Translations under genes and position numbers: made by a program
Origin: Paenibacillus pinihumi DSM 23905 = JCM 16419
Lineage (GTDB): Bacteria; Bacillota; Bacilli; Paenibacillales; Paenibacillaceae
Length of the DNA: 64,000 nt
Assembly (NCBI RefSeq): GCF_000422505.1
Contig: NZ_AULX01000018.1
Span: 124,001 to 188,000, forward strand
Direction: 5' to 3'
The notes under the pieces: model-generated
What the model was told of the DNA's origin: nothing
Database searches by the model: none
What the model saw: only the letters and a program-made list of their open reading frames with translations
In this document: positions 1 to 8,772 of the stretch, piece after piece
Numbering within the stretch: position 1 is the stretch's first letter
Layout: each line of letters starts with the position of its first letter

Positions 1-1227
1 ATAAGCGGTTACCTTTGCCGGATCTTTGCCTGGAGCAGGGGAGACCAGTGCGCCGTTCTCATCAACGACGTAGTTATGGCCTTCCAGACCATAGGTCATC
101 AGCTCATAGTAAGCCTTGTCATTGCGGAGCTTCTCCAGAACCATCAGAGAGCGCTCAGGGTTCGCAGCGTTTTTAGGAATTGCCATTCCGTTGTTAATGC
201 CAAGATTCGGTACAACATAGTTATGGAAGCGGGAGAACGGGAAGTAGCCCATCTCGATTCCTTTGTAGTTTTTGTCAATATCGGCGATAAATCCGGCTGC
301 TCCCGGTGTATTCCGCCAGTAGACGGCACCTGTATTGGTTTTGATAAAGTCACCGGATTCCTGCTTGATGGACAGGGTATTGGAAGGCCAGAAGCCTTTG
401 TCTGCCCAAGTCTTCATCCGTTTAACCCACTCTTCAAATTCTGTTGTAAACGGGTAAGCAATTACATCACGCGGAGTGTCGTAAGATTTTGCGACGATAA
501 CGCCGCTGTCCCCACCGATGTTTTTGAAATCATTATAGTTGCGGAAAAGCGTATTCACTTCGTTCCATGCGCTTCCTTTAATTGGCGTTACGTTCTTAAC
601 GCTTTTCACAAGCTCCATATACTTCTCAATGGAATCCAGATCCTTGATTTCAGGAGCGTTAATTTCACGTCTCCAGTCTTCACGGTATACGATGCCATCC
701 GGTGTGTATTCCGGATGCGTGCTTGGAATTGCGTAGATTTTGTCATTGATTGTAACGTCCTTCCAGTCATGCTCCGGCACATCCTTAAAGGTCTCAGGCG
801 CGTAGACTGGCAGCAATTCAGTCAGATCGAGGAATGCTCCCTGCTTGGCAAATTTGAAGAAGTCCGCCCAGGATGAAGCGAAGATCATATCAACCTTTTC
901 ACCGGAAGTCAGCAACAGGTTGTATTTGGTCTGCCACTCATTCCAGGTTGTAAAGTTCAGTTTGACGGTTGTGTTCAGATCCTTCTCCAGCAGTTTGTTC
1001 CATTCTTTGATGACCTCAGGTGTATCTTTGTGAGCATCGCCGACCAGATACCAGTTCAGCTCCACCTTTTTGGAAGTGTCCGGCTTATTGTCTGTTACCG
1101 GGGTACTGCCACCAGTGCTTTGTTTGCCACTGCCTCCGCTATTGCCGCCGGCGCAGGCCGCCAGCATCGTTGTCAGCAGGGCTGTGGTGATACATAAGGT
1201 CAGCAATTTAAACAACCTGTTCTTCAT
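1..1227 (-). CDS. Extracellular solute-binding lipoprotein of a CUT1 sugar ABC importer (3' end cut by window edge)
   Basis: Captures a carbohydrate ligand outside the cell and hands it to the two permeases encoded just upstream in the same orientation. The first 409 codons are present; the C-terminus lies beyond the left edge. The N-terminus MKNRLFKLL is followed by a hydrophobic stretch and an LAAC lipobox, then a Gly/Ser-rich linker, so the mature protein is a lipid-anchored lipoprotein. The body has the family-1 binding protein look (WYLVGDAHKDTPEV near the start, TWNEWQTKYN, aromatic-rich pocket segments). Its start lies 71 bp after the stop of the upstream permease with no terminator between, so it is the third gene of a permease-permease-binding protein operon of the LplB/LplC/LplA (YtcQ-like) type. 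The ligand cannot be read from sequence; an oligosaccharide is likely by family. Confidence 0.93.
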   Translation of the reverse strand, partial: MKNRLFKLLTLCITTALLTTMLAACAGGNSGGSGKQSTGGSTPVTDNKPDTSKKVELNWYLVGDAHKDTPEVIKEWNKLLEKDLNTTVKLNFTTWNEWQTKYNLLLTSGEKVDMIFASSWADFFKFAKQGAFLDLTELLPVYAPETFKDVPEHDWKDVTINDKIYAIPSTHPEYTPDGIVYREDWRREINAPEIKDLDSIEKYMELVKSVKNVTPIKGSAWNEVNTLFRNYNDFKNIGGDSGVIVAKSYDTPRDVIAYPFTTEFEEWVKRMKTWADKGFWPSNTLSIKQESGDFIKTNTGAVYWRNTPGAAGFIADIDKNYKGIEMGYFPFSRFHNYVVPNLGINNGMAIPKNAANPERSLMVLEKLRNDKAYYELMTYGLEGHNYVVDENGALVSPAPGKDPAKVTAY

Positions 1228-1298
1228 CGATTTACTCCCCCTGAAATCAATAATATTTTTAAAACTGGCAACCGTTTTCTGTTCAGACAAGCCGGAGC

Positions 1299-2180
1299 TT
1301 AACCTTTTACGGCGCCAATAGTGAGACCTTTGACAAAATAACGCTGAACAAACGGATAGAGGAAGACAATTGGCCCGGTAACGATGATGGCGACAGCCAT
1401 CTTGAGCGTCTCGGCAGGCGGCTTGAAGTCCGGTCCGAGATTGCCCGCGATATCGGTTTTCAGTACCGCAGCGCTGGCGAGTATCTTGTACAACAGGAAC
1501 TGCAGCGGGTATTTGGATTCGGTGGTAATAAACATGTTTGCTGCGAACCAGTCGTTCCAGTAAGACAGCCCGAGGAACAGGCCAATTGTTGCCAGGCCGG
1601 GTGTGGCCAGCGGCAGAATCAGTTTCAGGTAAATGGTGAACTCCCCGGCGCCGTCAATCTTGGCGGATTCCGTAATGGATTCGGGAATGGATTTCATAAA
1701 GTTTTTCATCAGGATGATATTCCATGCGCTCATCAGTCCCGGGATCAGGAGAGCCAGGAAGTTATCCTTCCAATCCAGGTAGTTCACGATCAGGATGTAC
1801 CATGGAATCAGTCCACCGCTGAACAGCGTCGTGAAATAAATGAAGAAGGCCAGACTGTCACGATATTTGAAATCTTTGCGCGAGAGCACGTAGCCGGCCA
1901 TTGAGGTCAGGAACAACCCGAGTGCGGTTCCCCCAAGAGTGAGCAGAATCGTAACCCGATAGGCGGTGAAAATCTGCTCCGGATTCTGAAATACCGATTT
2001 GTAAGCATCGATCGAGAAGTTTTGCGGAATCAGCTTGAAGCCGTCCCTGATAATATCGTTCTCCGCAGACAAGGAGCCGGAAATGATCAGCCAGAATGGC
2101 AGGGCGCACAGCACGGTGAAAATGGTGATGACGATGTAGCCGATAATGTTAAACACGATAGTAGAGCGCTCAGCACGCAT
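1299..2180 (-). CDS. Carbohydrate ABC transporter permease, LplC/MalG type
   Basis: Inner-membrane permease of the CUT1 importer, 293 residues with about six transmembrane helices. The EAA loop that contacts the ATPase is clear (ESAKIDGAGEF followed by LILPLATPGLAT). The start is the ATG preceding RAERSTIVFNIIGY, because GGAGGTG lies 9 bp upstream; an in-frame ATG 93 bp further upstream lacks a comparable site and would add a non-conserved leader. It is the second gene after the LplB-type permease (111 bp gap) and precedes the binding protein gene. No ATP-binding gene is linked, which is usual for Gram-positive CUT1 systems that share an MsmX-type ATPase. Repression by the divergent LacI-family regulator is inferred from shared operators. 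Confidence 0.95.
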   Translation of the reverse strand: MRAERSTIVFNIIGYIVITIFTVLCALPFWLIISGSLSAENDIIRDGFKLIPQNFSIDAYKSVFQNPEQIFTAYRVTILLTLGGTALGLFLTSMAGYVLSRKDFKYRDSLAFFIYFTTLFSGGLIPWYILIVNYLDWKDNFLALLIPGLMSAWNIILMKNFMKSIPESITESAKIDGAGEFTIYLKLILPLATPGLATIGLFLGLSYWNDWFAANMFITTESKYPLQFLLYKILASAAVLKTDIAGNLGPDFKPPAETLKMAVAIIVTGPIVFLYPFVQRYFVKGLTIGAVKG

Positions 2181-2291
2181 GTATAGGGCACCTCCGTAAT
2201 GAAAAGTTGGGAGCATCCGGCGAGGATAGCCTTTCGATCCTTCAGCCGGTTTTGGCAAGCTGCACAGAAGCATAGCGCTCCAGGCAGCTTC

Positions 2292-3206
2292 CTAGAACAG
2301 CGCGTAATCCTTCTGAACTTTGCGGACAATCCAGTTTACAGTAATAACAAGTGCGAAGCCGAAGAATGATTGATACAGACCGGCTGCTGTACCCATACCG
2401 ATATCAAAGTTGATTGCAAGTGAGCGGTAGACGTAGGTATCGATGATATCTGTTGTCTCGTACAGCATTCCGTTGTTGCCGACCACTTGCCAGAAGAGGT
2501 CGAATTGCCCTTTCAGAATGCCCCCCAGCGCGAGGAGAATCAGCAAAATAAAGGTTGGCTTGAGCATCGGGATCGTAATGTAGCGAATGCGCTTGAAGAT
2601 GTTGGCTCCATCGATCTTGGCCGCTTCATGGTATTCATCGCTAATGCCCATGATGGCAGCCAGATAAATAACGGTTCCGTATCCAAGGCCTTTCCAGATG
2701 TTAAAGAAAATAATGATATATATCCACGGCGTTGTGTTCATATAAAAATCATAGGGTTGGAGCCCCAATTGGCGTAACAACGCATTTACGGCACCAGTTT
2801 CAAAGTTGAACAGGTTGTATACGAATGCACCGACAAGTACAAACGAAATGAAGAACGGCAGAAACATGACGGACTGCGTTGTTTTCCTGAACCACTTGCC
2901 GACCATCTCGCTCAGGAACACGGCGCAGACGAGCTGCAGAATATTCCCCAGGAAGATGAAAGCCAGATTATAGAGAACGGTGTTTTTAGTGAGTTGAAGC
3001 AGAACTCCCGACTCAAACAAGAACTTGAAGTTTTGCATGCCGACGAACGGGCTTCCGAACAAGCCGCCGTCAAAGCTGTAGTTTGTGAAGGCGTAATAGA
3101 CACCAACCATTGGTATGTAGCTGAATGTAACGAAGAATAGAAGCGTCGGCAAAATCATGAAAAATAAAACCTTGTTTTTACCCAGCTCCTTGAAGAAACC
3201 TGACAT
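2292..3206 (-). CDS. Carbohydrate ABC transporter permease, LplB/MalF type
   Basis: First gene of the sugar importer operon, 304 residues and about six transmembrane helices. The C-terminal half has the EAA loop (EAAKIDGANIFKRI then ITIPMLKPT) typical of binding-protein-dependent permeases. Start chosen at the ATG with GAGGTGAGGG upstream. The 483-bp region before it is shared with the divergent lacI-type gene and holds two complete GAAATCGATTTC palindromes on the operon side. It pairs with the LplC-type permease to form the heterodimeric channel. Substrate unknown; this permease subfamily commonly serves oligosaccharides from plant polysaccharides. Confidence 0.95.
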   Translation of the reverse strand: MSGFFKELGKNKVLFFMILPTLLFFVTFSYIPMVGVYYAFTNYSFDGGLFGSPFVGMQNFKFLFESGVLLQLTKNTVLYNLAFIFLGNILQLVCAVFLSEMVGKWFRKTTQSVMFLPFFISFVLVGAFVYNLFNFETGAVNALLRQLGLQPYDFYMNTTPWIYIIIFFNIWKGLGYGTVIYLAAIMGISDEYHEAAKIDGANIFKRIRYITIPMLKPTFILLILLALGGILKGQFDLFWQVVGNNGMLYETTDIIDTYVYRSLAINFDIGMGTAAGLYQSFFGFALVITVNWIVRKVQKDYALF

Positions 3207-3430
3207 GAACCCTCACCTCGAATCGCGATTAATGATGTCTGGCCCGCCGTTTCAACAACAACAGGAATTCATGGAATTGATAGCGCATACATATATTATC
3301 TGCAGCGTTAGATTCCTGTTGAATAGAAGCGGTGGTGTTGTCTGACAACGAACGTCTCACTCTGGAGCAAGATGGATGCAGATCGCATGTAAGCTTGCCC
3401 GAAATTCTAAAGAGAATGAATGAAATTAAT

Positions 3431-3442
3431 GAAATCGATTTC
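3431..3442. promoter_or_regulatory. LacI-type operator, copy 1 (GAAATCGATTTC)
   Basis: A perfect 12-bp palindrome, extended to 14 bp by flanking T and A (3430-3443). It lies in the transcribed leader of the sugar importer operon, about 225 bp before the LplB-type start. It is one of three copies in the divergent region. The central CG flanked by A/T-rich arms is the usual LacI/GalR-family half-site arrangement. Binding by the neighbouring regulator is inferred. Confidence 0.75.
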
Positions 3443-3486
3443 AGGCTACTTAAAGAAATACGTTAAAGCACCACTCCTTTGATAAG

Positions 3487-3523
3487 ATTTTACACCATTT
3501 CGTCAGAAAATGAAATCGATTTC
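3487..3523 (-). promoter_or_regulatory. Operator copy 2 with a possible importer promoter
   Basis: The palindrome GAAATCGATTTC is complete at 3512-3523. On the minus strand a candidate -10 TAAAAT (3487-3492) sits 17 bp from a weak -35 (TTTCAT, 3510-3515) that overlaps the operator. A repressor here would block RNA polymerase. The operator is clear; the promoter assignment is tentative because the -35 is poor. Confidence 0.6.
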
Positions 3524-3611
3524 CTAGAAATTTATTGAAAAAGCCTTTTCTTTTTAGAAGATTAGGCCTTTAGACATGAGAATAACGACAAATCAAGGAA
3601 CGTAATGGCTA

Positions 3612-3640
3612 TTGAAATCGATTTTATTTTGAATTATAAT
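3612..3640 (+). promoter_or_regulatory. Promoter of the lacI-type gene overlapped by operator copy 3
   Basis: The -35 TTGAAA (3612-3617) and -10 TATAAT (3635-3640) are spaced by 17 bp, a near-consensus SigA promoter. The third operator copy (3614-3625, one mismatch in the last base) covers the -35. The transcription start would fall near 3647, about 43 bp before the ATG. This geometry predicts autorepression of the regulator. Confidence 0.8.
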
Positions 3641-3689
3641 TACGCAATAGCCGTTTGTCAAACAAAAATAAAGTAAGGTTGATGAATAT

Positions 3690-4709
3690 ATGGATGCGAA
3701 AATAATTGACGTTGCGGCTAAAGCCGGCGTCTCGCCAGCCACAGTATCCCGGGTGCTGAACCAGGGCAGCAGTGTCACGGCCAAGACTCGGAGTAAAGTC
3801 ATGAAAGCCATTGACGAGCTGAATTACCGCCCTAACGCTGCGGCCAAAAATTTGCGTTTGCAAAAATCGCTGTCCATTGGGGTCATCGCCCAAGACATTA
3901 ATAACGCCTACTTTACCGAGATTATTAAAGGCATCGAAAACATGGCTTATGCGCGAAAGTATAAAGTGTTTATCTGTGATGCTGAAAATCAGGCGGATAA
4001 GGAGCGGGATTATTTGTCCTTGCTGATGGACCGTACGATGGATGGGGTCATTATGATTACACCTCAGCTTTCGGATGAAGAAATTTGCGAGGTCGTAGAC
4101 AAAGGCTATCATATTGCAGTGATTGGCCGGAACGTGGAGCATCCGAAAGTTCCGTGCATTTATACCGATAACGTCAAGTTTTCACGTCAGGTGGTCGAGC
4201 ATCTGGTGGAGTATGGACATCGTGATATTGTGTTCTTGAGCGGTTACCCTGAGGCAACAGACAGCTACGAACGTCTCGAGGGCTACCTGAAGGCGCTGAA
4301 GGACAATCATATCCCGTTCCGGCCGGAGCTTGTGGAGAATGGAGATTTCAATGAAACAGGCGGATATGAAGCGATGGAGCGACTGTTTGCGAAGAAGCTG
4401 ACCTTTACAGCGGTGTTTGCAGCGAATGATGAAATGGCCCTGGGCGTCTACAGGGCCTGTGAGGAGCGGGGGATCGCCATACCGGGGCAGCTCGCCGTTG
4501 TCGGCGTCGATAATAACAGGATCAGCAAATATTTGACGCCGCGCCTAAGTACGGTAAACCAGCCGAAGTATACGATGGGGGCGATTATCGTGGAGAAGCT
4601 GATTGACCAGATGAATGAGAATCAATTCGAGGATAAGCGGGTCTTTACCGTTGATTCTGAACTGCTTGTCCGGACTTCCAGTAACTATCACATACAGAAA
4701 AAGAAATAA
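3690..4709 (+). CDS. LacI/GalR-family transcriptional regulator
   Basis: Sugar-responsive repressor of 339 residues. The N-terminus has the LacI helix-turn-helix and hinge (IIDVAAKAGVSPATVSRVLN at about residues 5-24, then RPNAAAKNLR), followed by a periplasmic-binding-protein-like effector domain starting at SIGVIAQDINNAYF. It is divergent from the sugar importer operon, and three copies of one palindrome lie between them, one over its own -35. I infer that it represses both itself and the importer until the imported sugar or a derivative binds. The effector is unknown. A terminator hairpin follows the stop by about 40 bp. Confidence 0.95.
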   Translation: MDAKIIDVAAKAGVSPATVSRVLNQGSSVTAKTRSKVMKAIDELNYRPNAAAKNLRLQKSLSIGVIAQDINNAYFTEIIKGIENMAYARKYKVFICDAENQADKERDYLSLLMDRTMDGVIMITPQLSDEEICEVVDKGYHIAVIGRNVEHPKVPCIYTDNVKFSRQVVEHLVEYGHRDIVFLSGYPEATDSYERLEGYLKALKDNHIPFRPELVENGDFNETGGYEAMERLFAKKLTFTAVFAANDEMALGVYRACEERGIAIPGQLAVVGVDNNRISKYLTPRLSTVNQPKYTMGAIIVEKLIDQMNENQFEDKRVFTVDSELLVRTSSNYHIQKKK

Positions 4710-4750
4710 AAACCAGAAAAACACTCTTTATGTTTAAGTGCAGAAAAATG

Positions 4751-4785
4751 AAAGCGTCCTCTACCGTTGAACGGGGGACGCTTTT
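4751..4785. terminator. Rho-independent terminator shared by convergent genes
   Basis: AAAGCGTCC (4751-4759) pairs with GGACGCTTT (4776-4784), followed by T residues. It lies between the lacI-type gene and the convergent Nudix gene. A-rich sequence on the left side could also serve the minus strand. Confidence 0.8.
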
Positions 4786-4791
4786 GTGTTT

Positions 4792-5349
4792 TCACACCCT
4801 GAATAATCCGTAGCCAGGGAATGGAATGAGAGGTGTTTCATCCTTGACGAGTCCGGTACCCGCTTGCTTGAGCGCGACGTCCACCAGCCATTTGGTGAAG
4901 TCAGCCACATTCATCTGTTCCATTTCCTCCAGGCTGAAAAATCCTGCATCATCTACTTCCACGCCGTCCGGTAACGGATCACCAGAGATATATTCCATGG
5001 AGAACGCCAAATAGATGTTATGAATGGAGCGCGGAAGATCACGGACAGCAACGATGCTTTGCACACGGGCATTGACGCCCGCCTCTTCCATGACTTCCCG
5101 GACAATCGTATCCTCAATTAGCTCTTCTTGCTCAATATAACCGCCGGGGTTGGTCCATTTGCCCTTGCCTGGCTCCTGTGCACGCCGTACCAGCAGCAGC
5201 TTCCCATCTTTCATTACAAGCGCCCCAACGCCTACGCTATAGTTGCCCCAATGCACATAGCTGCATGCTGTGCAAGCCAGCCTGACTGCACCGTCTACAT
5301 CCCGGCTCTTAAGTGCGGCTCCGCACACTAAGCAAAATTTAGCATTCAT
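4792..5349 (-). CDS. Zinc-ribbon Nudix hydrolase
   Basis: Hydrolyses a nucleoside diphosphate linked to another moiety; the precise substrate is unknown. The 185-residue protein begins with a two-knuckle zinc ribbon (CLVCG at about residue 5 and CTACS near residue 26), as in NudC/YjhB-like Nudix enzymes. The Nudix box is complete: G, five residues, E, seven residues, then REVMEEAGV. The start is the ATG before NAKFCLV because AAGGTG sits 6 bp upstream; an in-frame ATG 72 bp earlier lacks a ribosome site. It is convergent with the regulator gene and divergent from the aldehyde dehydrogenase gene. Probably a house-cleaning or coenzyme pyrophosphatase. Confidence 0.92.
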   Translation of the reverse strand: MNAKFCLVCGAALKSRDVDGAVRLACTACSYVHWGNYSVGVGALVMKDGKLLLVRRAQEPGKGKWTNPGGYIEQEELIEDTIVREVMEEAGVNARVQSIVAVRDLPRSIHNIYLAFSMEYISGDPLPDGVEVDDAGFFSLEEMEQMNVADFTKWLVDVALKQAGTGLVKDETPLIPFPGYGLFRV

Positions 5350-5503
5350 CGTATTCACCTTATTTTCGAATATAGTTGTCGTTGATGTTCTCATCATAGT
5401 CCTCACGGAAGAAATCTTCAACCTCCAAGCTTGTCCCGGTATGAGCTGCTAATTTGTTTCACAATGAAATTAACCGTATACTGGAAGGAAATTGCAACCG
5501 GAA

Positions 5504-6886
5504 ATGGGTGAGCTTATGGAGCAGGATATTAACGGGCTGGTCAGCCGTCAGCACAGTTATTTTGCGGAGGGGGAGACCAGGTCGCTGTCGTTTCGGATCG
5601 GACAGTTGCGGCGTCTCAAAGAGGCCGTCCAGGGGTATGAGTCAAGAATTATGGAGGCGGTCAGACGGGATTTCAACAAGTCTGAGTACGAGAGTTACCT
5701 TTCTGAATACAGTTCGGTCTTAATGGAAATCAACTTGATGCTTCGTCATCTTGCAAAATGGAGCAAGCCGGCCAGAGTACGGACTCCGATGACCCATCTT
5801 GGCTCCAGAAGCTATATTTATGCAGAGCCTTACGGTGTGACTTTGATTATCGCGCCCTGGAATTACCCGTTTCAATTGGCTCTGGCTCCGCTGATCGGGG
5901 CGGTCGCTGCGGGCAATTGTGCGGTTATCAAGCCCTCAGAGCTGGCGCCGCATACATCACAGACCATAGCGGACATGATCGCAGAATATTTCCCGGATAC
6001 TTATATTGCAGTTGTTCAGGGGGATGCAGAAGCCAGCACAGCTTTGCTTAAGGAGCGCTTTGATTATATTTTCTATACCGGATCAACGCATGTCGGACGT
6101 CTGGTCATGCAGGCGGCAGCAGACCATTTAACGCCTGTAACTTTGGAACTGGGCGGCAAGAGCCCGTGCATTGTCCATCATGATGCCAGGCTTGATGTTG
6201 CGGCGATGCGCATAGTATGGGGCAAATTTTTTAATGCCGGCCAGACATGTGTGGCGCCTGATTATCTGTACGTTCACCGCTCTGTAAAGGATGATCTGGT
6301 TAACAAGCTAATTCGGGCGATTGAAGAAATGCACGGGGAACGGATTAGCATCGGAGAGTTTACACATATCGTAAATGACAGGCATTTTGAGCGGCTGGAA
6401 ACTTATCTGGAGGACGGAAAAATTATCTATGGGGGCGGACGCCATAAGGATTCGAGGCTCTTTGAACCGACTCTCCTGGGGGAGGTTAAATGGGAGGATC
6501 GCGTTATGAGAGAGGAAATCTTCGGACCTATTTTACCCATTCTGGAGTACGATTCGCTGGAGGAGGCAATGCGTCAGGTTAACAGTAAGTCCAAGCCGCT
6601 GGCCTTGTACCTGTTTACGGAATCGCAGGCCGTGCAGGATCGGGTGCTTAGGGAGATTCCGTTTGGCGGCGGCTGTATGAACGATGTGATCTATCATCTG
6701 GTAAATCCGCATTTACCCTTTGGCGGGGTCGGCGAGAGCGGCATGGGGGCCTACCACGGGCGCGCCAGCTTTGATCTGTTCAGCCATAAGAAAAGCGTAC
6801 TCAAGCAGACGACCCGTTTTGACTTCAAATTCCGTTACCCGCATTATAAAAATGCGTTGAAGCTGCTGAAAAAGTTTTACCGCTAA
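5504..6886 (+). CDS. Aldehyde dehydrogenase, class 3 / fatty-aldehyde type
   Basis: Oxidises aldehydes to carboxylates with NAD(P)+. The sequence is of the short class-3 type (about 460 residues, like Bacillus YwdH) with the NAD-binding segment APWNYPFQLALAPL, the general base in LELGGKSP (E215) and the catalytic cysteine in NAGQTCVAPDYL (C249). The C-terminus ends KLLKKFYR without a clear membrane anchor. The start is uncertain: TTG 5492, ATG 5504 and ATG 5516 are in frame. GGAAGGAA at 5483-5490 is best placed for 5504 though a little far, while homology of this family favours 5516. Monocistronic by context. Confidence 0.93.
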   Translation: MGELMEQDINGLVSRQHSYFAEGETRSLSFRIGQLRRLKEAVQGYESRIMEAVRRDFNKSEYESYLSEYSSVLMEINLMLRHLAKWSKPARVRTPMTHLGSRSYIYAEPYGVTLIIAPWNYPFQLALAPLIGAVAAGNCAVIKPSELAPHTSQTIADMIAEYFPDTYIAVVQGDAEASTALLKERFDYIFYTGSTHVGRLVMQAAADHLTPVTLELGGKSPCIVHHDARLDVAAMRIVWGKFFNAGQTCVAPDYLYVHRSVKDDLVNKLIRAIEEMHGERISIGEFTHIVNDRHFERLETYLEDGKIIYGGGRHKDSRLFEPTLLGEVKWEDRVMREEIFGPILPILEYDSLEEAMRQVNSKSKPLALYLFTESQAVQDRVLREIPFGGGCMNDVIYHLVNPHLPFGGVGESGMGAYHGRASFDLFSHKKSVLKQTTRFDFKFRYPHYKNALKLLKKFYR

Positions 6887-7093
6887 GGGCAAAAGGAGGC
6901 TGCTTCATGGCTGAGGCAGAGCTATCGTGAGGAAAAAGAAGGATATCTTTGATTGCATGCCCTTTGCTGTTGCTCCTTATTGCTGAGGATGTCTGATTGT
7001 AGGTCATACAGGCAGAGCAAGTTTTCCATCCTGCAGACGGTTCGATATACTTAAATAGACCGATCTCATTCATTAAATTGGAGGCTAGCAAAA

Positions 7094-7273
7094 GTGACTT
7101 ACACAGAAATGCTTGGACGTCGGAGTACAATTTTGAAGCGGAATATCGGCAGTATGATCCGGAAACAGAACAAATGCGGCTTGAGCGGACAAGAAAGCAA
7201 CTTCTATTATTCACTGCTCAGGGAGCTGCACCAGACCGAACAGGAACTGAATGCCGTCCGAAAGGATTCCTGA
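7094..7273 (+). CDS. Small protein, 59 residues, function unknown
   Basis: A GTG-start reading frame preceded by GGAGG with 9-bp spacing and followed 8 bp later by a terminator hairpin. The product begins MTYTEMLGRRSTILKR, is basic in its first half and ends with a helix predicted to be amphipathic (NFYYSLLRELHQTEQELNAV). No membrane segment and one cysteine. I do not recognise a family. Evidence that it is real is the ribosome site, the matched terminator and the composition. The preceding 200 bp after the aldehyde dehydrogenase would hold its promoter, though I see no clear consensus there. Overlapping frames in this stretch have no start signals. Confidence 0.55.
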   Translation: MTYTEMLGRRSTILKRNIGSMIRKQNKCGLSGQESNFYYSLLRELHQTEQELNAVRKDS

Positions 7274-7280
7274 TTGCATG

Positions 7281-7326
7281 CACCGCCGGCTGCCGCCAGA
7301 GAGCGATAGGCAGGGCGGTGTTTTTA
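7281..7326 (+). terminator. Terminator after the 59-residue gene
   Basis: Outer stem CACCGCC (7281-7287) with GGCGGTG (7314-7320), inner stem CTGCC with GGCAG, then TTTTT. It stops transcription before the convergent DUF421 gene. Confidence 0.75.
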
Positions 7327-7361
7327 CATAGAAAACGTAATTTATTCAGAGCTTATGAAAT

Positions 7362-8078
7362 CTAGTGGCGAAGAGGCGCGGGCTCGATATTTTCCTGATA
7401 GCGGGTAATGGTCAGCTTGCGTTTGCTATCAAGTGTGGCAAGGAACACATCCTCCGGCAGCAAGCCCTGTTCCTGCAGGTGCTCTACCAGCCAATTCTGC
7501 TGCACATGGAGTTTCTCCATGGCTTCCTGCTCGAATTTTCCTTCTAATATGACAGGGTAAGCCATATCCGGTTCACCTGCAGCTAATTGAAGAAGTTCGG
7601 GCGTCACCGGTGTTTTGGCCGGATTTTTAAGCACGCTCAGCTTGCCGTTGGATTCCAGAACAGCGAGCGTGACGGCGCTAATATTGAAAATATCGTGTTC
7701 CCGCAGCATATGCAAAATGTTATCCACCGAATATTTTTGCTTCCGCAGATTTTCCTCCATCATTTTGCCGTCCTGGATGACGATGACCGGCTCGAATGTA
7801 ATCCACCGCCCGAAGGTCCGGAAGCGGATGGAGAGTGCTGCGACCAGCTTTTGCAGCAGGCCGATCATGACGATTGCGAAGGCGGTAGGGAGATGCTCAA
7901 TCTGCGGATTCGCAATATCAGCCCCGATGACAGAACCAAGCGCCAAAATAATCAGAAAATCAAATACAGGCAGCTCCCCGATTGACCTTCTCCCCATAAA
8001 AAGTGTAACGCCGAGCAGAAGCGGAAACAAAGTAGCTATACGCATGGTTACAATGCCGAGTTCTTTCCAAAGCTCCAT
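7362..8078 (-). CDS. DUF421 (YetF-like) membrane protein
   Basis: A 238-residue protein of the YetF/YdfR/YkjA family. Three N-terminal membrane helices (from about residue 8 to 90) carry the family pattern FMGRRSIGELPVFDFLI and LALGSVIGADIA, followed by a cytoplasmic DUF421 beta-alpha domain with the conserved ENLRKQKYSVDNILHMLRE. Bacillus members of this family are linked to germination or general stress. The C-terminal tail past residue 170 is longer than the minimal domain. The start is the ATG before ELWKELGIV, with AGGGCAGGG upstream. It is convergent with the small GTG-start gene and divergent from the next gene. Confidence 0.88.
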   Translation of the reverse strand: MELWKELGIVTMRIATLFPLLLGVTLFMGRRSIGELPVFDFLIILALGSVIGADIANPQIEHLPTAFAIVMIGLLQKLVAALSIRFRTFGRWITFEPVIVIQDGKMMEENLRKQKYSVDNILHMLREHDIFNISAVTLAVLESNGKLSVLKNPAKTPVTPELLQLAAGEPDMAYPVILEGKFEQEAMEKLHVQQNWLVEHLQEQGLLPEDVFLATLDSKRKLTITRYQENIEPAPLRH

Positions 8079-8245
8079 TATATAACCCTGCCCTTTTCTA
8101 GTGATGGAATATGGTTAGGTTAACCACTTGCAGGTGAACCGATTCGGAAGCTTGAGCCTTAATAGATGGTCAAGCTCAACTTGCAACAAACTGAATTTTC
8201 CCTGCGTATAATGGGTAACAGATCAAGATAGAAGGAGGAGCAGCG

Positions 8246-8638
8246 ATGGTCAGATGGCCCGATGCAAGAAACGGCAGGTGGTGGACGTGGACTGTTTTGT
8301 CGGCGCTCATCCAGACAGGATTGCTTTGGGGAATCCGCTTTGGCCTTGCCGGGCAGCCATTTTCCTTGGGGATTGCCTTCAGGCTCATGCTTCTGGGAGT
8401 TGTATTGGCGGCGTTTTACGGTCTGTTCGGCTGGCTTGGAGCCAAATGGCTGTGGCTGGGAGGAACAGGAGGAATTGCTGTCGGCCTTGTGTTTATGGCT
8501 AAGTTAACAAGCGGTAATTCAGGCTGGGAGGACTTGATCAGTCTGCTGACCTTTCTTTGGCTCGTTGGAGCAGGGTTGCTGGCGGGGCTGATTTTGGAGG
8601 CCGTAATGGGCATCATCAGACTTGTAAAAAGAAAATGA
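8246..8638 (+). CDS. Small four-helix membrane protein (TIGR04086-like)
   Basis: A 130-residue very hydrophobic protein with about four transmembrane helices (near 16-34, 45-63, 68-86 and 100-125) and basic ends (VRWPDARNGR and RLVKRK). Length and layout resemble the Firmicutes TIGR04086 putative membrane family, an assignment from memory. AGAAGGAGGAG precedes the ATG. No functional motif is visible. It stands alone between the DUF421 gene and the convergent zinc-ribbon gene. Confidence 0.75.
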   Translation: MVRWPDARNGRWWTWTVLSALIQTGLLWGIRFGLAGQPFSLGIAFRLMLLGVVLAAFYGLFGWLGAKWLWLGGTGGIAVGLVFMAKLTSGNSGWEDLISLLTFLWLVGAGLLAGLILEAVMGIIRLVKRK

Positions 8639-8772
8639 ATGCTTTGTGCGAGCAACGTACGGCCAGTTTAAATGAACAGTCGTTGTGAAAGCTGCAAGCT
8701 TCATGCCGGAATCCTTATTGGAAAAACATCCGGACATGACGGCTGTATTCGCTGAGAGCGATCTTATACTAT

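Noticed and set aside
6825-7214. A 129-codon minus-strand frame overlapping the end of the aldehyde dehydrogenase
   Set aside because: Overlaps a real gene in antisense, Ser/Cys-rich composition and no ribosome site.
7078-7365. A 95-codon plus-strand frame overlapping the 59-residue gene
   Set aside because: No ribosome site at its start and it runs through the terminator hairpin; the GTG frame is better supported.
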